Under the pieces are notes generated by a model that was given only the letters and a program-made list of their open reading frames with translations, made no database searches and was not told the DNA's origin. From positions 1 to 52,576 of the forward strand of contig CAMDSB010000005.1 in the NCBI GenBank assembly GCA_945907105.1: DNA of 52,576 nucleotides, given 5' to 3'. The position numbers and the translations under genes were made by a program. How positions within the stretch are numbered: the first letter of the stretch is position 1; every line of letters starts with the position of its first letter. Origin of the DNA: Rickettsia typhi (GTDB lineage: Bacteria > Pseudomonadota > Alphaproteobacteria > Rickettsiales > Rickettsiaceae). Shown piece by piece: positions 26,161-34,973 of the stretch.

Positions 26161-27369
26161 CTAAGTTGTTTTTAGCTTAGATATTGCGTGAGCCATTCTG
26201 TTGCAAGCCTCTGTTAAAAGCTCGGAGGATGTTGCATAAGATATTCTGAAATACCCCTCTAGACCGAATGCTATACCAGGGACGACTGCAACATTAGCCT
26301 CCTCAAGTAGGTAAGTGGCAAGATCAGAGCTTGAGTTAATTTTGTCTCCTCTAGGTGTTACTTTACCAAATAAATCTGAGCACTTAGGAAAAAGATAAAA
26401 GGCTCCCTCAGATTTATAACAGTCCAAGCCTTTAATTTTCAATAGCATAGATAGCACAAGATCTCGTTTTTTCTGAAAATTTTCGGTATTAGTTTTTATA
26501 TAGTCCTGTGGCCCTGAAATAGCTTCAAGGGCAGCTATTTGACTTATTGATGATGGGTTTGACGTACTTTGTGATTGAATAACATCCATAGCTTTAATAA
26601 TAGATTTATTACCAGCGCCATAACCTATTCTCCAACCAGTCATCGAGTATGTTTTTGATACACCATTTACGATAAATATTCTGTCTTTTAGATCTGGAGC
26701 GACTGTAGCAAGGGTAGTAAATTTAAAATCATCAAACGTAATATGCTCATAAATATCATCGCTCATTACATGTAAATGTGGATATTTCCTAACTAATTCT
26801 GCAATTTCTATTAGCTCTTGCTTGGTATATGCAGCTCCGCTAGGGTTACTCGGAGAGTTCAATATTAACCATTTTGATTTTTTTGTTATGGCTTTTTCTA
26901 TCTCTTTCGTGAGTGCTTTAAATCCATTAGCCATATCAGAAGATACGAAAACAGGAGTTCCTCCAGCAAGCAGAACCATATCAGGATATGATACCCAATA
27001 AGGGGCGGGAATAATTACCTCATCACCTTCGTCAATAGTGGCCATAAATAAATTGTAAATTACTTGTTTTCCACCTGTGCTGACAATTACTTCGTCAATT
27101 TTATAATCTAATTCATTCTCGTGTTTAAATTTCTCGCAAACAGCTTTTCTGAGTTCAGGCGTTCCAGAAACCATGGTGTATTTTGTGGCTCCATTTTTTA
27201 TACCTTCAATAGCTGCTAGTTTTATATTGTCTGGAGTGTCGAAATCTGGTTCTCCTGCAGCGAGTGAGATAATATTTATACCTTGCATCGTCAGCTCTTT
27301 TGCCTTTGCAGCAATGGCTAAAGTTGGAGATGGTTTTACGGTCTGGAGTCTTTTTGCTATTAGTGACAT
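26161..27369 (-). CDS. aspC: Aspartate aminotransferase (class I, PLP-dependent)
   Basis: AatA-type (Igamma subgroup) enzymes exchange amino groups between aspartate and 2-oxoglutarate. The 402 residues show the entry loop SLAAGEPDFDTPDNI, the PLP lysine in GVSKTYSMTGWRIGYGAG, NSPSNPSGA and the carboxylate-binding arginine in YFRISYATS. First gene of the minus-strand run that continues into lipid A genes. Rickettsia retain this gene; in them it may link to the TCA cycle or aspartate supply. Confidence 0.92.
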   Translation of the reverse strand: MSLIAKRLQTVKPSPTLAIAAKAKELTMQGINIISLAAGEPDFDTPDNIKLAAIEGIKNGATKYTMVSGTPELRKAVCEKFKHENELDYKIDEVIVSTGGKQVIYNLFMATIDEGDEVIIPAPYWVSYPDMVLLAGGTPVFVSSDMANGFKALTKEIEKAITKKSKWLILNSPSNPSGAAYTKQELIEIAELVRKYPHLHVMSDDIYEHITFDDFKFTTLATVAPDLKDRIFIVNGVSKTYSMTGWRIGYGAGNKSIIKAMDVIQSQSTSNPSSISQIAALEAISGPQDYIKTNTENFQKKRDLVLSMLLKIKGLDCYKSEGAFYLFPKCSDLFGKVTPRGDKINSSSDLATYLLEEANVAVVPGIAFGLEGYFRISYATSSELLTEACNRMAHAISKLKTT

Positions 27370-27418
27370 AATTTTGTGTCTGATATAATCATAATATGTT
27401 TGAACTAGGAAAGATTAT

Positions 27419-28468
27419 ATGAGAATATTCTCTCTAAATCAAATCAACATATTAAGATTTATGGGTAATAATATATTTTCAGGGATAAAAAATACCACAA
27501 AATCTTTTGTGTCTGCTATTTGTGAACTACCAACATTTATTAAAAATCAAATTCAGAGAGTGAAAAATGAATTTGTTACTTTAAGAGAAAAGCTTAGAAA
27601 CGTTGCAGATAGCAATATGAAACTAGGTATTTATCACCTTAGAAGTGGGCACTATAGAGATGCTATTTTTAGATTTAGGTTAGTTGAAAAGTATCTGGAT
27701 CCAAATAATAAACTTGCTTACTATTGGCTTGGTTGGGTGTACTTTCTAAAACAAGACTATAAAAATTCAATAATTAATCTTGTCAAAGCAGGCAACGAAG
27801 ACGATGTTAATTTATTGCAGTTTGTAAAGTCAATTGATAATGTCCAATATGTACCAGCGCAAATTTATGCATTATATCGTGATATTAGAGCTAGTAATTT
27901 TATTGATAAGTTCCAAAGCGATACATATGATATATCGAAAATGCTTGTTCTTGAGTTAAATGAGGTTATAACTTCGTTACCGGAAGAATATAATATTTTA
28001 GAGCTTGGAAGCAACGTTGGGCTGTTAGGTTATGAAATTAGCAAAAGGATGCAAGAAGCATTCTATTTAACGGCAACAGAAGTATCCTCGGAAATGATCG
28101 ATCTTCAAACGACCTTTTACCCTGATCAGGAGCTGTATGATAAAGTCCTACAGACTCCAGTTGACGAATATCTTCTAAAAACCAAACAAAAATATGATAT
28201 AATTTGTAGCTTGGACGGGTTCGCATTTACTTCGGATTTCAAAACAATATTTCAGAATGTATTTTCTGTGTTAAACGACGGTGGTTACTTTGCTTTTGCA
28301 GTACGCAGTAGTCAAAATAATAATTTTTCTAACAAATTGCTAGAGTTTAGTTACAATAATACCCAGTTGTTTAACGCTCTCAAAGAATCTGGATTTGAAG
28401 TTCTATCTTCAAAAGAATTTAATCTGGAAATAAAAAACAATTACTCTATATTTGTCTGCAAGAAATAA
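27419..28468 (+). CDS. TPR-containing class I SAM-dependent methyltransferase
   Basis: The 349-residue product combines two TPR-like helical repeats (about 60-125, NMKLGIYHLRSGHYRDAIFRF then AYYWLGWVYFLKQDYKNSI) with a Rossmann methyltransferase domain (about 185-345). The SAM-binding motif I is ILELGSNVGLLGYEI, the motif II acid is in TATEVSSEM, and a later strand reads GGYFAFAVRS. The substrate is unknown; the fold resembles UbiG/UbiE-like and TPR-fused methyltransferases of alphaproteobacteria. AGGAAAG lies upstream of the ATG. It precedes mlaA by 15 bases and may be in the same operon. Confidence 0.8.
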   Translation: MRIFSLNQINILRFMGNNIFSGIKNTTKSFVSAICELPTFIKNQIQRVKNEFVTLREKLRNVADSNMKLGIYHLRSGHYRDAIFRFRLVEKYLDPNNKLAYYWLGWVYFLKQDYKNSIINLVKAGNEDDVNLLQFVKSIDNVQYVPAQIYALYRDIRASNFIDKFQSDTYDISKMLVLELNEVITSLPEEYNILELGSNVGLLGYEISKRMQEAFYLTATEVSSEMIDLQTTFYPDQELYDKVLQTPVDEYLLKTKQKYDIICSLDGFAFTSDFKTIFQNVFSVLNDGGYFAFAVRSSQNNNFSNKLLEFSYNNTQLFNALKESGFEVLSSKEFNLEIKNNYSIFVCKK

Positions 28469-28483
28469 TTTTAAGAGGTAAAT

Positions 28484-29245
28484 GTGGTAGTAAGGTTGGT
28501 CTTTAGAGCATATATAATTGTGACTATCTGCTTATTGAGTAATAACTCGCTTGCTTCTAAGCAAGATGAAAAATACGATTACAACTATGCGAGTTTGAGC
28601 AATAGATGCCAAATCTATGATCCATATGAATCTTTTAATAGAAAAGTTTTTACTTTCAATGCTATTCTAGATACCTTTATATTAAGGCCCATTGCAAAAG
28701 GTTATGGTAGGTTTACAAACGACTATACAAAAAATAGAGTTGATAGTTTTTTGAGCAATATTCGTGAGCCTCTATCGACAGTGAACTATGGGATACAAGG
28801 TAATGCGAATGGAGTTGGAAAAACTTTTTGGAGATTCGTAATCAATTCTACGTTTGGACTAGGTGGTCTTTTTGATGTTGCTAGTAAATTCGATCTTAAA
28901 GCTGATCCGCAAACTTTTGGGAATACTTTGGCTAATTATGGCGTAGGCCAAGGGCCTTATATTATATTGCCGTTTTATGGAGGAACTGGAGCCAGAGATG
29001 TAATGGATCCATTGATACTTAATAGCTATCTGAATCCTGCTAAATATCCAATGCATAGTAGCTTTAAAAATGTATTATTGGTTACTAGTCTTATTCATAA
29101 CAGGGATAAGATTATGCCGTTTACTGACTATGTAAGTAAAAATTCTCCTGATGCATATATTGCCATCAGGGATGCTACTCTTAGCGAGAGAGAGTCTAAA
29201 ATGGTTTATCCAGAGGGGTTCAAGTGCCCTAAAGTTAACAAGTAA
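28484..29245 (+). CDS. mlaA: MlaA (VacJ) family phospholipid-transport protein
   Basis: MlaA takes mislocalised phospholipids from the outer leaflet of the outer membrane and passes them to periplasmic MlaC. The 253 residues contain YDPYESFNRKVFTFN, the RVDSFLSNIREPLSTVNYGIQG block, GGLFDVASK and GVGQGPYIILPFYGG. It starts at GTG (28484) because the overlapping ATG at 28481 runs straight into TAG. The N-terminal hydrophobic segment ends without a lipobox cysteine, so unlike E. coli MlaA it may not be a lipoprotein. mlaC follows directly. Confidence 0.9.
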   Translation: MVVRLVFRAYIIVTICLLSNNSLASKQDEKYDYNYASLSNRCQIYDPYESFNRKVFTFNAILDTFILRPIAKGYGRFTNDYTKNRVDSFLSNIREPLSTVNYGIQGNANGVGKTFWRFVINSTFGLGGLFDVASKFDLKADPQTFGNTLANYGVGQGPYIILPFYGGTGARDVMDPLILNSYLNPAKYPMHSSFKNVLLVTSLIHNRDKIMPFTDYVSKNSPDAYIAIRDATLSERESKMVYPEGFKCPKVNK

Positions 29246-29273
29246 ATAATTATTTATGAGGAGAGCGTACATT

Positions 29274-29909
29274 ATGAAAATTATATCAGTGATTTTATTG
29301 GTAATAAGTTTGGCCAGCCAAACAGCTTATGGAGCATCTGAAGAAGATACTAAAAAACTAAGGGCCTATGTTGAAGCTCTTATACAAGAAGGTTCTGATC
29401 TAGTTAATGATAAAAACTTATCTGAGAAAGATAAGAGAGTAAAATCTAAGGCTATGATAAAGGCGCATTTACACTTAGATTGGATGGCGAAATATACGTT
29501 GGGCCGTCATAGAAGAGCGATATCGGAAGCGCAGCTTAAAGAGTTTGTTAAGGTTTATTCCTTGTTTGTTGTAAAGGCTTATGCTGATCTTACAACGAAT
29601 TATAAGGGAGAGAAGGCTGTACTTACACATATTAAACAGATAGATAGTGATTTGTTTATTGTGAACAGTGAGCTTGTTAGACCTGGTTCACAATCTTCTG
29701 TTAAGGTAGATTATTTAGTGCACAAAATTGAAGGTAACAAGAAAGATCCTTATTTAATTGGTGATATTATCACTGAAGGAATAAGTATATTGAACTCTCA
29801 ACAATCAGAGTTTAATAGCGTTATTTCTTCTCATGGAATTGACTGGCTAACTGCAGATTTAAAGAAACGTGCTCAAAATAAGGATAATCTTACGAAAGTT
29901 AAGCAGTAG
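29274..29909 (+). CDS. mlaC: MlaC (Ttg2D) periplasmic phospholipid-binding protein
   Basis: MlaC shuttles phospholipids between MlaA and the inner-membrane MlaFEDB complex. The product has a Sec signal peptide (about 1-20, VILLVISLASQTAYG) and then the MlaC domain with YTLGRHRRAISEAQLKEFVKVYS and YLVHKIEGNKKDPYLIGDIITEGIS pieces. An upstream in-frame ATG at 29256 exists, but GAGGAG at 29257-29262 fits the 29274 ATG with proper spacing and leaves a normal signal peptide. The inner-membrane mlaFED genes are not in this window. Confidence 0.9.
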   Translation: MKIISVILLVISLASQTAYGASEEDTKKLRAYVEALIQEGSDLVNDKNLSEKDKRVKSKAMIKAHLHLDWMAKYTLGRHRRAISEAQLKEFVKVYSLFVVKAYADLTTNYKGEKAVLTHIKQIDSDLFIVNSELVRPGSQSSVKVDYLVHKIEGNKKDPYLIGDIITEGISILNSQQSEFNSVISSHGIDWLTADLKKRAQNKDNLTKVKQ

Positions 29910-30075
29910 ATGTATCATATTCAACGAGTTTGCTATAACACATAGTCATTTTTAAATTCAAAGCTTGTTTTACTATTAAACGAACAATAGGTTGTGCTAT
30001 TCTTTTATCTAAACTTGTGCCTCTCGAGCAGCGCTACAAGTTCTAAAAATTAAACACACTTAGTGTACGTAGAAT

Positions 30076-30951
30076 ATGAGAATAATAAAAAATTTACTGT
30101 TTGTTCTATTATCAATAATATCATTATCAGTCAAAGCAGACATTTATTCAGCAGCGACAATAGAAGAGCTAAATAATAGCTTGATGGAATTTCTAGAAAA
30201 GCGTGCTCCAGAAAAAACTTTGGTAGTATTACCGCTGGAGAATTTTTTTGTCGAGCCTACTAATCCTGCTTTTTATGTTACAGATGATAAATTCCAAGTT
30301 TTTATCACCCGTGCTTCTAACAAAGCTAAATTATCTCGCAAAAAATATCTAAAAGAATTAATTCTTACACAATATGAGCAGAGGTTTAGCGATCCTATGG
30401 TTCCAGAATTTATTAGGAACTTACAACAAAAGAATGTCCCTATTATTGTGGTAACAAGAAATGTTTCTGGAAGTATAAATAAAATACCATATCTGGAAGT
30501 ATGGACCTGGAAATATTTATTTGATAAAGGAGTTGATCTTTCGAAAAGCCCACTTGGGTCGAAGCAGATATTGTTTAATAAGAAATATAAGAAAATTGAT
30601 GGAACATACCCCACCTTTTACAAAGGTTTGCTATCATGCAACTCTAAGAATGGAGATAATTCTCCACAAAGTATTATCGCATACATGTTATCGCAAGAAT
30701 TAAAATGGTTGCCTGACGTGATATATGTAGTTGATAAAGAGAAGAATTATATAGAGTCTTTGATCCAACAATTTAAATCAATACGCTCGGATATTCAAGT
30801 TGAAGGCTTTGTCTATTCTCCAGATGTTAAAAGTAATAGTGAATTAAGTATTAGTGAGTTTTCAAAATTTTGGGAAGATTTAATTGTGAGGCTCAATGCC
30901 GTGACCAGAAAAGAGTCAACCGCTACTAAGGAGGATCCATATGAGCAATAG
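30076..30951 (+). CDS. Secreted HAD-like protein (DUF2608-type), first of a pair
   Basis: The 291-residue product has a Sec signal peptide (about 1-21, LLFVLLSIISLSVKA). It resembles the DUF2608 group of HAD-fold proteins found in Legionella, Coxiella and rickettsial genomes: a strand at about 47-53 (TLVVLPLENFF), NVPIIVVTRN and VIYVVDKEKNYIESL. The place of the HAD nucleophile motif DxDxT reads LPLENF, so both aspartates are gone and a phosphatase activity is unlikely. Its last codons overlap the start of the next gene, also DUF2608-type, so both are made from one transcript. Function unknown. Confidence 0.65.
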   Translation: MRIIKNLLFVLLSIISLSVKADIYSAATIEELNNSLMEFLEKRAPEKTLVVLPLENFFVEPTNPAFYVTDDKFQVFITRASNKAKLSRKKYLKELILTQYEQRFSDPMVPEFIRNLQQKNVPIIVVTRNVSGSINKIPYLEVWTWKYLFDKGVDLSKSPLGSKQILFNKKYKKIDGTYPTFYKGLLSCNSKNGDNSPQSIIAYMLSQELKWLPDVIYVVDKEKNYIESLIQQFKSIRSDIQVEGFVYSPDVKSNSELSISEFSKFWEDLIVRLNAVTRKESTATKEDPYEQ

Positions 30952-31906
30952 AAAAAACTCTACTTCCAAAGTGACTGGTGCAGCCTTCGCTCCGGTAAGC
31001 AGATTCTTACGTACCTTAGGTATACCATTGGTTCTGGCTGCGCCATGGACTCATAGCATCCGCTCTTTGGTAGCAAGTTTTAAAAGAGATGCAAGATTGT
31101 TGGCTTTGATGCTATTATTAATATTAAGTAGTAGTGTTGCTAATGCAGAATTTACTGCTACTTATTCGGTGAATTCGCCTACTATCCAGAAGATTGAAGA
31201 ATGGGTTGATAAACATACTATAGTCTTTATTGAGATCGACGATACTTTGATGATGCCAAAATCTCTTATGTTTTCATTTGACTCTAATCCTTATAGATTG
31301 TTCATAGATAACCTCATTTCTTTGGGTGCCCGTATGCCAGCCTATAAGGCTAGTGTAGCCGTGTGGTATCAGCAAAGGCAGGTCAAGTTGGTAGAAAATG
31401 GGTGGGTCGATTTTATCAATAGACTTAAAGAAAAAGGAGTTACAGTATATGGAATATGCTCAATGCCACTACAGCTACTTAACATTGAGGAGAAGCGTTA
31501 CATGGAAGTAAAAGACTTAGGAATTACTTTTTCTAATGCTATAAACAAGCAAGAAGACTTCGTGATCGAAAAAAAAGAAGCTTGGTTCTCAAGATTCTAT
31601 AAAGGGATAATTTTTACAGGACCTTATAGCAAATCCCATACGTTAATAGAGTTTCTGCGTATCACTACCGTACCTTCCAAAATGCTTATAATTTCCAGTA
31701 TAAATCAAGAAGTTAAAGCTATTGATAGTGAGCTAAGGATTTTTAATATGGATTATTACAGTGTTCATTATCTTGGATCTAGAGAAGTTCGTGGCAAACC
31801 AGATGAGCAGTTAGTGAAATTACAACAACAAGAATTAATTCAAAATGGTAAATGGCTTGAAGATGACGCAGCAAAGTTGTTGCTTCAATCGTTGAAGCCA
31901 GAATAA
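30941..31906 (+). CDS. Secreted HAD-like protein (DUF2608-type), second of the pair
   Basis: The 321-residue product shares the DUF2608-like fold with its neighbour: IVFIEIDDTLMMP, GVTVYGICSMP, KGIIFTGPYSKSHTL and MLIISSINQEVKAI. In motif I the expected DxDxT is EIDDT, so the nucleophile aspartate is replaced by glutamate. An AAGGAGG six bases before the ATG at 30941 supports this start. The signal-peptide core lies only at 57-69 (MLLLILSSSVANA), after a 56-residue basic extension that contains an imperfect palindrome (see repeat entry). An internal ATG at 31109 would give a normal signal peptide but has no ribosome-binding site. Function unknown. Confidence 0.65.
   Translation: MSNRKNSTSKVTGAAFAPVSRFLRTLGIPLVLAAPWTHSIRSLVASFKRDARLLALMLLLILSSSVANAEFTATYSVNSPTIQKIEEWVDKHTIVFIEIDDTLMMPKSLMFSFDSNPYRLFIDNLISLGARMPAYKASVAVWYQQRQVKLVENGWVDFINRLKEKGVTVYGICSMPLQLLNIEEKRYMEVKDLGITFSNAINKQEDFVIEKKEAWFSRFYKGIIFTGPYSKSHTLIEFLRITTVPSKMLIISSINQEVKAIDSELRIFNMDYYSVHYLGSREVRGKPDEQLVKLQQQELIQNGKWLEDDAAKLLLQSLKPE
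30976..31045. repeat. Imperfect palindrome inside the N-terminal extension
   Basis: TGGTGCAGCC at 30976-30985 pairs with GGCTGCGCCA at 31036-31045 (9 of 10), and inside it GGTAAG (30994-30999) faces CTTAC (31006-31010). The block is richer in G and C than its surroundings. This is the layout of Rickettsia palindromic elements (RPE), which insert in frame into genes, but I have no sequence match to a known RPE family. Confidence 0.35.
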
Positions 31907-31910
31907 TTCT

Positions 31911-32927
31911 ATGAATGCAGCTTCCTACTTGTGCGAATTCTTTGCTGCATATTTTTATCCAACCAATTCGGAGGATTGGTATAAAAGCAAAGGGTATGAT
32001 GGCCGCGATGAGAAGGAACAATTTTCTCAATTCTTATCCAGCCAAGCTCAAGCAGAGTCGTTATTTTACGATGAATTCAAATCCCTCGATTTAAAAAGAC
32101 AATTTATTCAATCTGGGGAATATAAGCTAGATTCAGTATTGTTAACACCGCAAAAAAAACTCACTTTAGCAGGAAATAGTGAGGATTTATATTTTGTATT
32201 TTTTCAAGGCAGAGGAGAATTTTATGAAAGCCGCTTTCGTGATATGGCTATTCAGGCACGAGAAACCGGAGCTTCTGTTTTAGGCTTTAATCCCAAGGGA
32301 TTTAAAAGTAGTACTGGTGCAACTAAGAGACTTTCTGATATAGTAGAAGATGGCATAGCAGTGATTGAATATTTACTCAATCAGATGCATCTATTACCCA
32401 GGCAGATAGTCTTGCAAGGTAATTCTTTGGGTGGCGCTGTGCAAGAAATGGTTACTGAGCATTTTAGGAGATTATATGGGTTCAGCTTTAGGCAAATAAA
32501 TAGCAACTCGTTTAAAACATTAGCCGCAGTTGTAGCTTATCATTATCGATTACCATTCCTTGAGAAAATAATAAGATTAGTGTTGAACTACGCAGAGTGG
32601 GAGATTGCCCCAGGTAAAGATTTTTATAAAACAGGACCGTATCGTTGTTATTTGCGTAGGTTGAATGATCGAACTATACCAAGAGGTGCGGAATACAGTA
32701 TGAATGTTGACATTGAAAGTGACTGTACGGAGTGTCCAAGTGGCTATAGAGAGACCAATAGATGGTTATATAAAAATTGTCAGCTAGTCTACAACGGCAA
32801 TAGCGAAACAGATCCGCATTTTCTGAGCCTGCATTATTTTGACCTTCCAGGCTCGGAAGGGGAAAGTAAACACTCAGTTTACAAATGGATTAATCGCTAT
32901 CTTGAAGAGTCTGGAAAGTATATATAA
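31911..32927 (+). CDS. Alpha/beta hydrolase of the DUF818 (chlamydial CHLPS-like) type
   Basis: The 338-residue product has no clear signal peptide. It carries FVFFQGRGEFYESRFRDMA, ASVLGFNPKGF (oxyanion region) and the nucleophile elbow LQGNSLGGAVQEM, with late histidines as candidates for the triad. The arrangement resembles CHLPS/DUF818 hydrolases of Chlamydia and Legionella, some of which are secreted effectors. A cysteine-containing stretch near 272-276 (DCTEC) is an oddity. It starts 4 bases after the DUF2608-type gene without its own ribosome-binding site, so translation is probably coupled; the three genes look like one unit ended by the stem-loop at 32926. Confidence 0.7.
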   Translation: MNAASYLCEFFAAYFYPTNSEDWYKSKGYDGRDEKEQFSQFLSSQAQAESLFYDEFKSLDLKRQFIQSGEYKLDSVLLTPQKKLTLAGNSEDLYFVFFQGRGEFYESRFRDMAIQARETGASVLGFNPKGFKSSTGATKRLSDIVEDGIAVIEYLLNQMHLLPRQIVLQGNSLGGAVQEMVTEHFRRLYGFSFRQINSNSFKTLAAVVAYHYRLPFLEKIIRLVLNYAEWEIAPGKDFYKTGPYRCYLRRLNDRTIPRGAEYSMNVDIESDCTECPSGYRETNRWLYKNCQLVYNGNSETDPHFLSLHYFDLPGSEGESKHSVYKWINRYLEESGKYI

Positions 32928-32962
32928 AAAAAAGCAGCGCTTATAATTGCGCTGCTTTTTTA
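32926..32962. terminator. Bidirectional terminator between convergent genes
   Basis: agcagcgc (32933-32940) and gcgctgct (32949-32956) form a perfect 8-bp stem with an 8-base loop. A run of A precedes it and a run of T follows it, so it can end both the hydrolase operon (plus) and the autotransporter (minus). Confidence 0.85.
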
Positions 32963-32983
32963 TCAAAATCTAAATCTTGGAGA

Positions 32984-33688
32984 CTATAGATTCACTCTTA
33001 GCTTTAATGTTCCAGTGTGTGATTGGAATTTTTTCGCTAGACCAAGGTCATATCCTGCTGAGATTTCATACATATCTGATTGGACTCCTTTTACAGATCC
33101 ACCAATGGTATAAAAACCTTTAGAAATCTTCTCTGACGGTGTAGCAATAGCATCAATACCATTAATAATCGTCACTGAAGTAGCTGAATTTTTAGTATTG
33201 AAGGCATAATCCATATTTGCATGAATTTCAGGAATCACTTTCATTGAACCCATATCAGCAACGTATTTTGCCGTAATTCCAGCTAAACCAGAAGTTCTGT
33301 TAGTTATTCTTTTTGCAACAGATCTATTTAAACCAGACCCAGTTTCTTTATAACCTTTAATTTCAACATTCGCGTAAGAAGCGCCTATAGTAGGTACTAA
33401 ATATGTTTGAGGAGCAACTTCGTAGTCATAGCCAACTTCAAGCTTTGCTGCCATAGAAGTAGCATTAGTTTTGGCACTAGCTATATTATTTGCAAGGTCA
33501 CCCGTAGCTCTTTTTTTCTTGATATTAGCTTTACCATACTGTCCTTGTCCACTTACAAACACTTCATTAGTTACATCAAACTTACCATAAACAGTAACAA
33601 TATGAGATTTAATATCTTCTTTATTAGAACTGTTAGCTTTATTTTTTATATCATTCATAAAAAACGAGTATGCCAAGCCGAGAAGAGT
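32984..33688 (-). pseudogene. Autotransporter beta-barrel part, downstream of an in-frame TAG
   Basis: This 3' half is in the same frame as the upstream half and is separated from it only by a TAG at 33689-33691. It reads TLLGLAYSFFMNDIKNK right after the stop and continues for about 230 residues of alternating amphipathic strands typical of an autotransporter barrel, ending GTLKLRVNL. Rickettsial Sca proteins end in a closely similar KxRVNF-type strand. Without the signal peptide and passenger it cannot reach the outer membrane alone. The earliest alternative start (TTG at 33676) has no ribosome-binding site. The shared terminator lies just downstream. Confidence 0.75.
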
Positions 33689-34789
33689 CTAATCTCCAGT
33701 ATCAGCACCTATTGTAATGCCTTTTTGGTCTAATTTGTACCCAGGTGCATTACCATAGGCTTTTTGAGTACCTCTTGACATGCTACCTTGAGCCCAAACA
33801 CCGTAAGCTTGCATTAAGTCACCAGCGGAAACGGCAGAAAAGCCGCTAATTCTTGAGTCAACAACTCCTCTTGAGATTACGAGTGAATTCATTAAACCTT
33901 CTGAAACTGCAGTGTCTGATTTTTGTACATTAGGCAGTGTAGCTGTATCTTTAATATCTCTAACCAAGTATTTATCAATATCTTTTTTTAACTGATTTAA
34001 GTTAGCTACAGCTTTTGCATTCAAAGCATTATTTTCGTTTGAACTTACTGCTAGTTCAATTAAAGCAATACGTTGTTTTAGATTTTCCTGAGTTTCTTTA
34101 GCATTTCTTATTTCAACAAACTCTTTTAGACTTCCTAGTTGCTTTGATAGTGAATCTAACTTAGCTGCTTGTTCAGTAGAAAGAGTGGTTGTAGCTGCAA
34201 GCAAACTATCTCTTTCCTCAAGAAGCTTTTGTATAGAAGAGTTTTCAGAAGAGAGTTTGCTCTCTATTATAGAGAAGTTTGACTCAGTCAGTTTAGTGGT
34301 CTCTTTCTCTCCTGCCCATATTTTAAGGTACATAAGTGTATCTTTCAACTCTTCTTCATCAAATTCACCGATGTCATCCAAGTCTATAGTATCAAATAGC
34401 TCATTTTGCTGATCTGCTGGTAGTAATGACACGGCCCAAGCAAATTGGTTTAAAAATTGACTTACTTCAGCTTGGTTATGGCCAGAAATGGCTGCAGCTA
34501 ATGGAGAAAACTGATCCCTGACATTGTTTTTATTAGCAACTAAATCAGTAATAAAAGTTTTTTGGGTATCTTTTTTAATTTTAATATCATCATTTTCAAT
34601 AACAATTCGACCAGTTTGAATACGAGTCTTGAATTCTTGGGCTAAAAGAGTAAGGCTTGCATAGTTTGCCCCATCAAAGGTATAAGTATTATTTCCATTA
34701 TATGCAATTTCAAAATCAGTAGCATTAGCTGTTGTTCCTGAAGAAAGCGCCGATAATAAAGCGGTGGTTAAAAGTAACTTTTTTGTCAT
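33689..34789 (-). pseudogene. Autotransporter passenger part, upstream of an in-frame TAG
   Basis: The 5' half encodes 366 residues: a Sec signal peptide (LLLTTALLSALSSGTTANA), a passenger of about 270 residues with long helical stretches near 170-280, and the first barrel strands (YGVWAQGSMSRGTQKAYG, KGITIGADTGD). A single TAG then ends the frame; reading on gives one continuous autotransporter of about 600 residues. The sequence on both sides is undamaged, so the stop is recent, or is an assembly error, or is read through. No recognised adhesin domain. Confidence 0.75.
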
Positions 34790-34973
34790 GATTATCTCTA
34801 TTAATTAAATTATATCAAATATTTATTGAGTTTTGATAAACATTAATATGTTGACCATTTGTTCGATGAAGAACATATAGCAATATTAACAGAAAGAAAA
34901 ATATAAATTCTGTTAACTGTTCAGGACCTATACGTATAATAAAGTGCGTGCCTTTTTTTATCACACTAACTTG

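Noticed and set aside
30012..30042. aacttgt...acaagtt inverted repeat before the first DUF2608-type gene
   Set aside because: Seven base pairs with a 17-base loop and no T run; it could be an operator but nothing else supports it.
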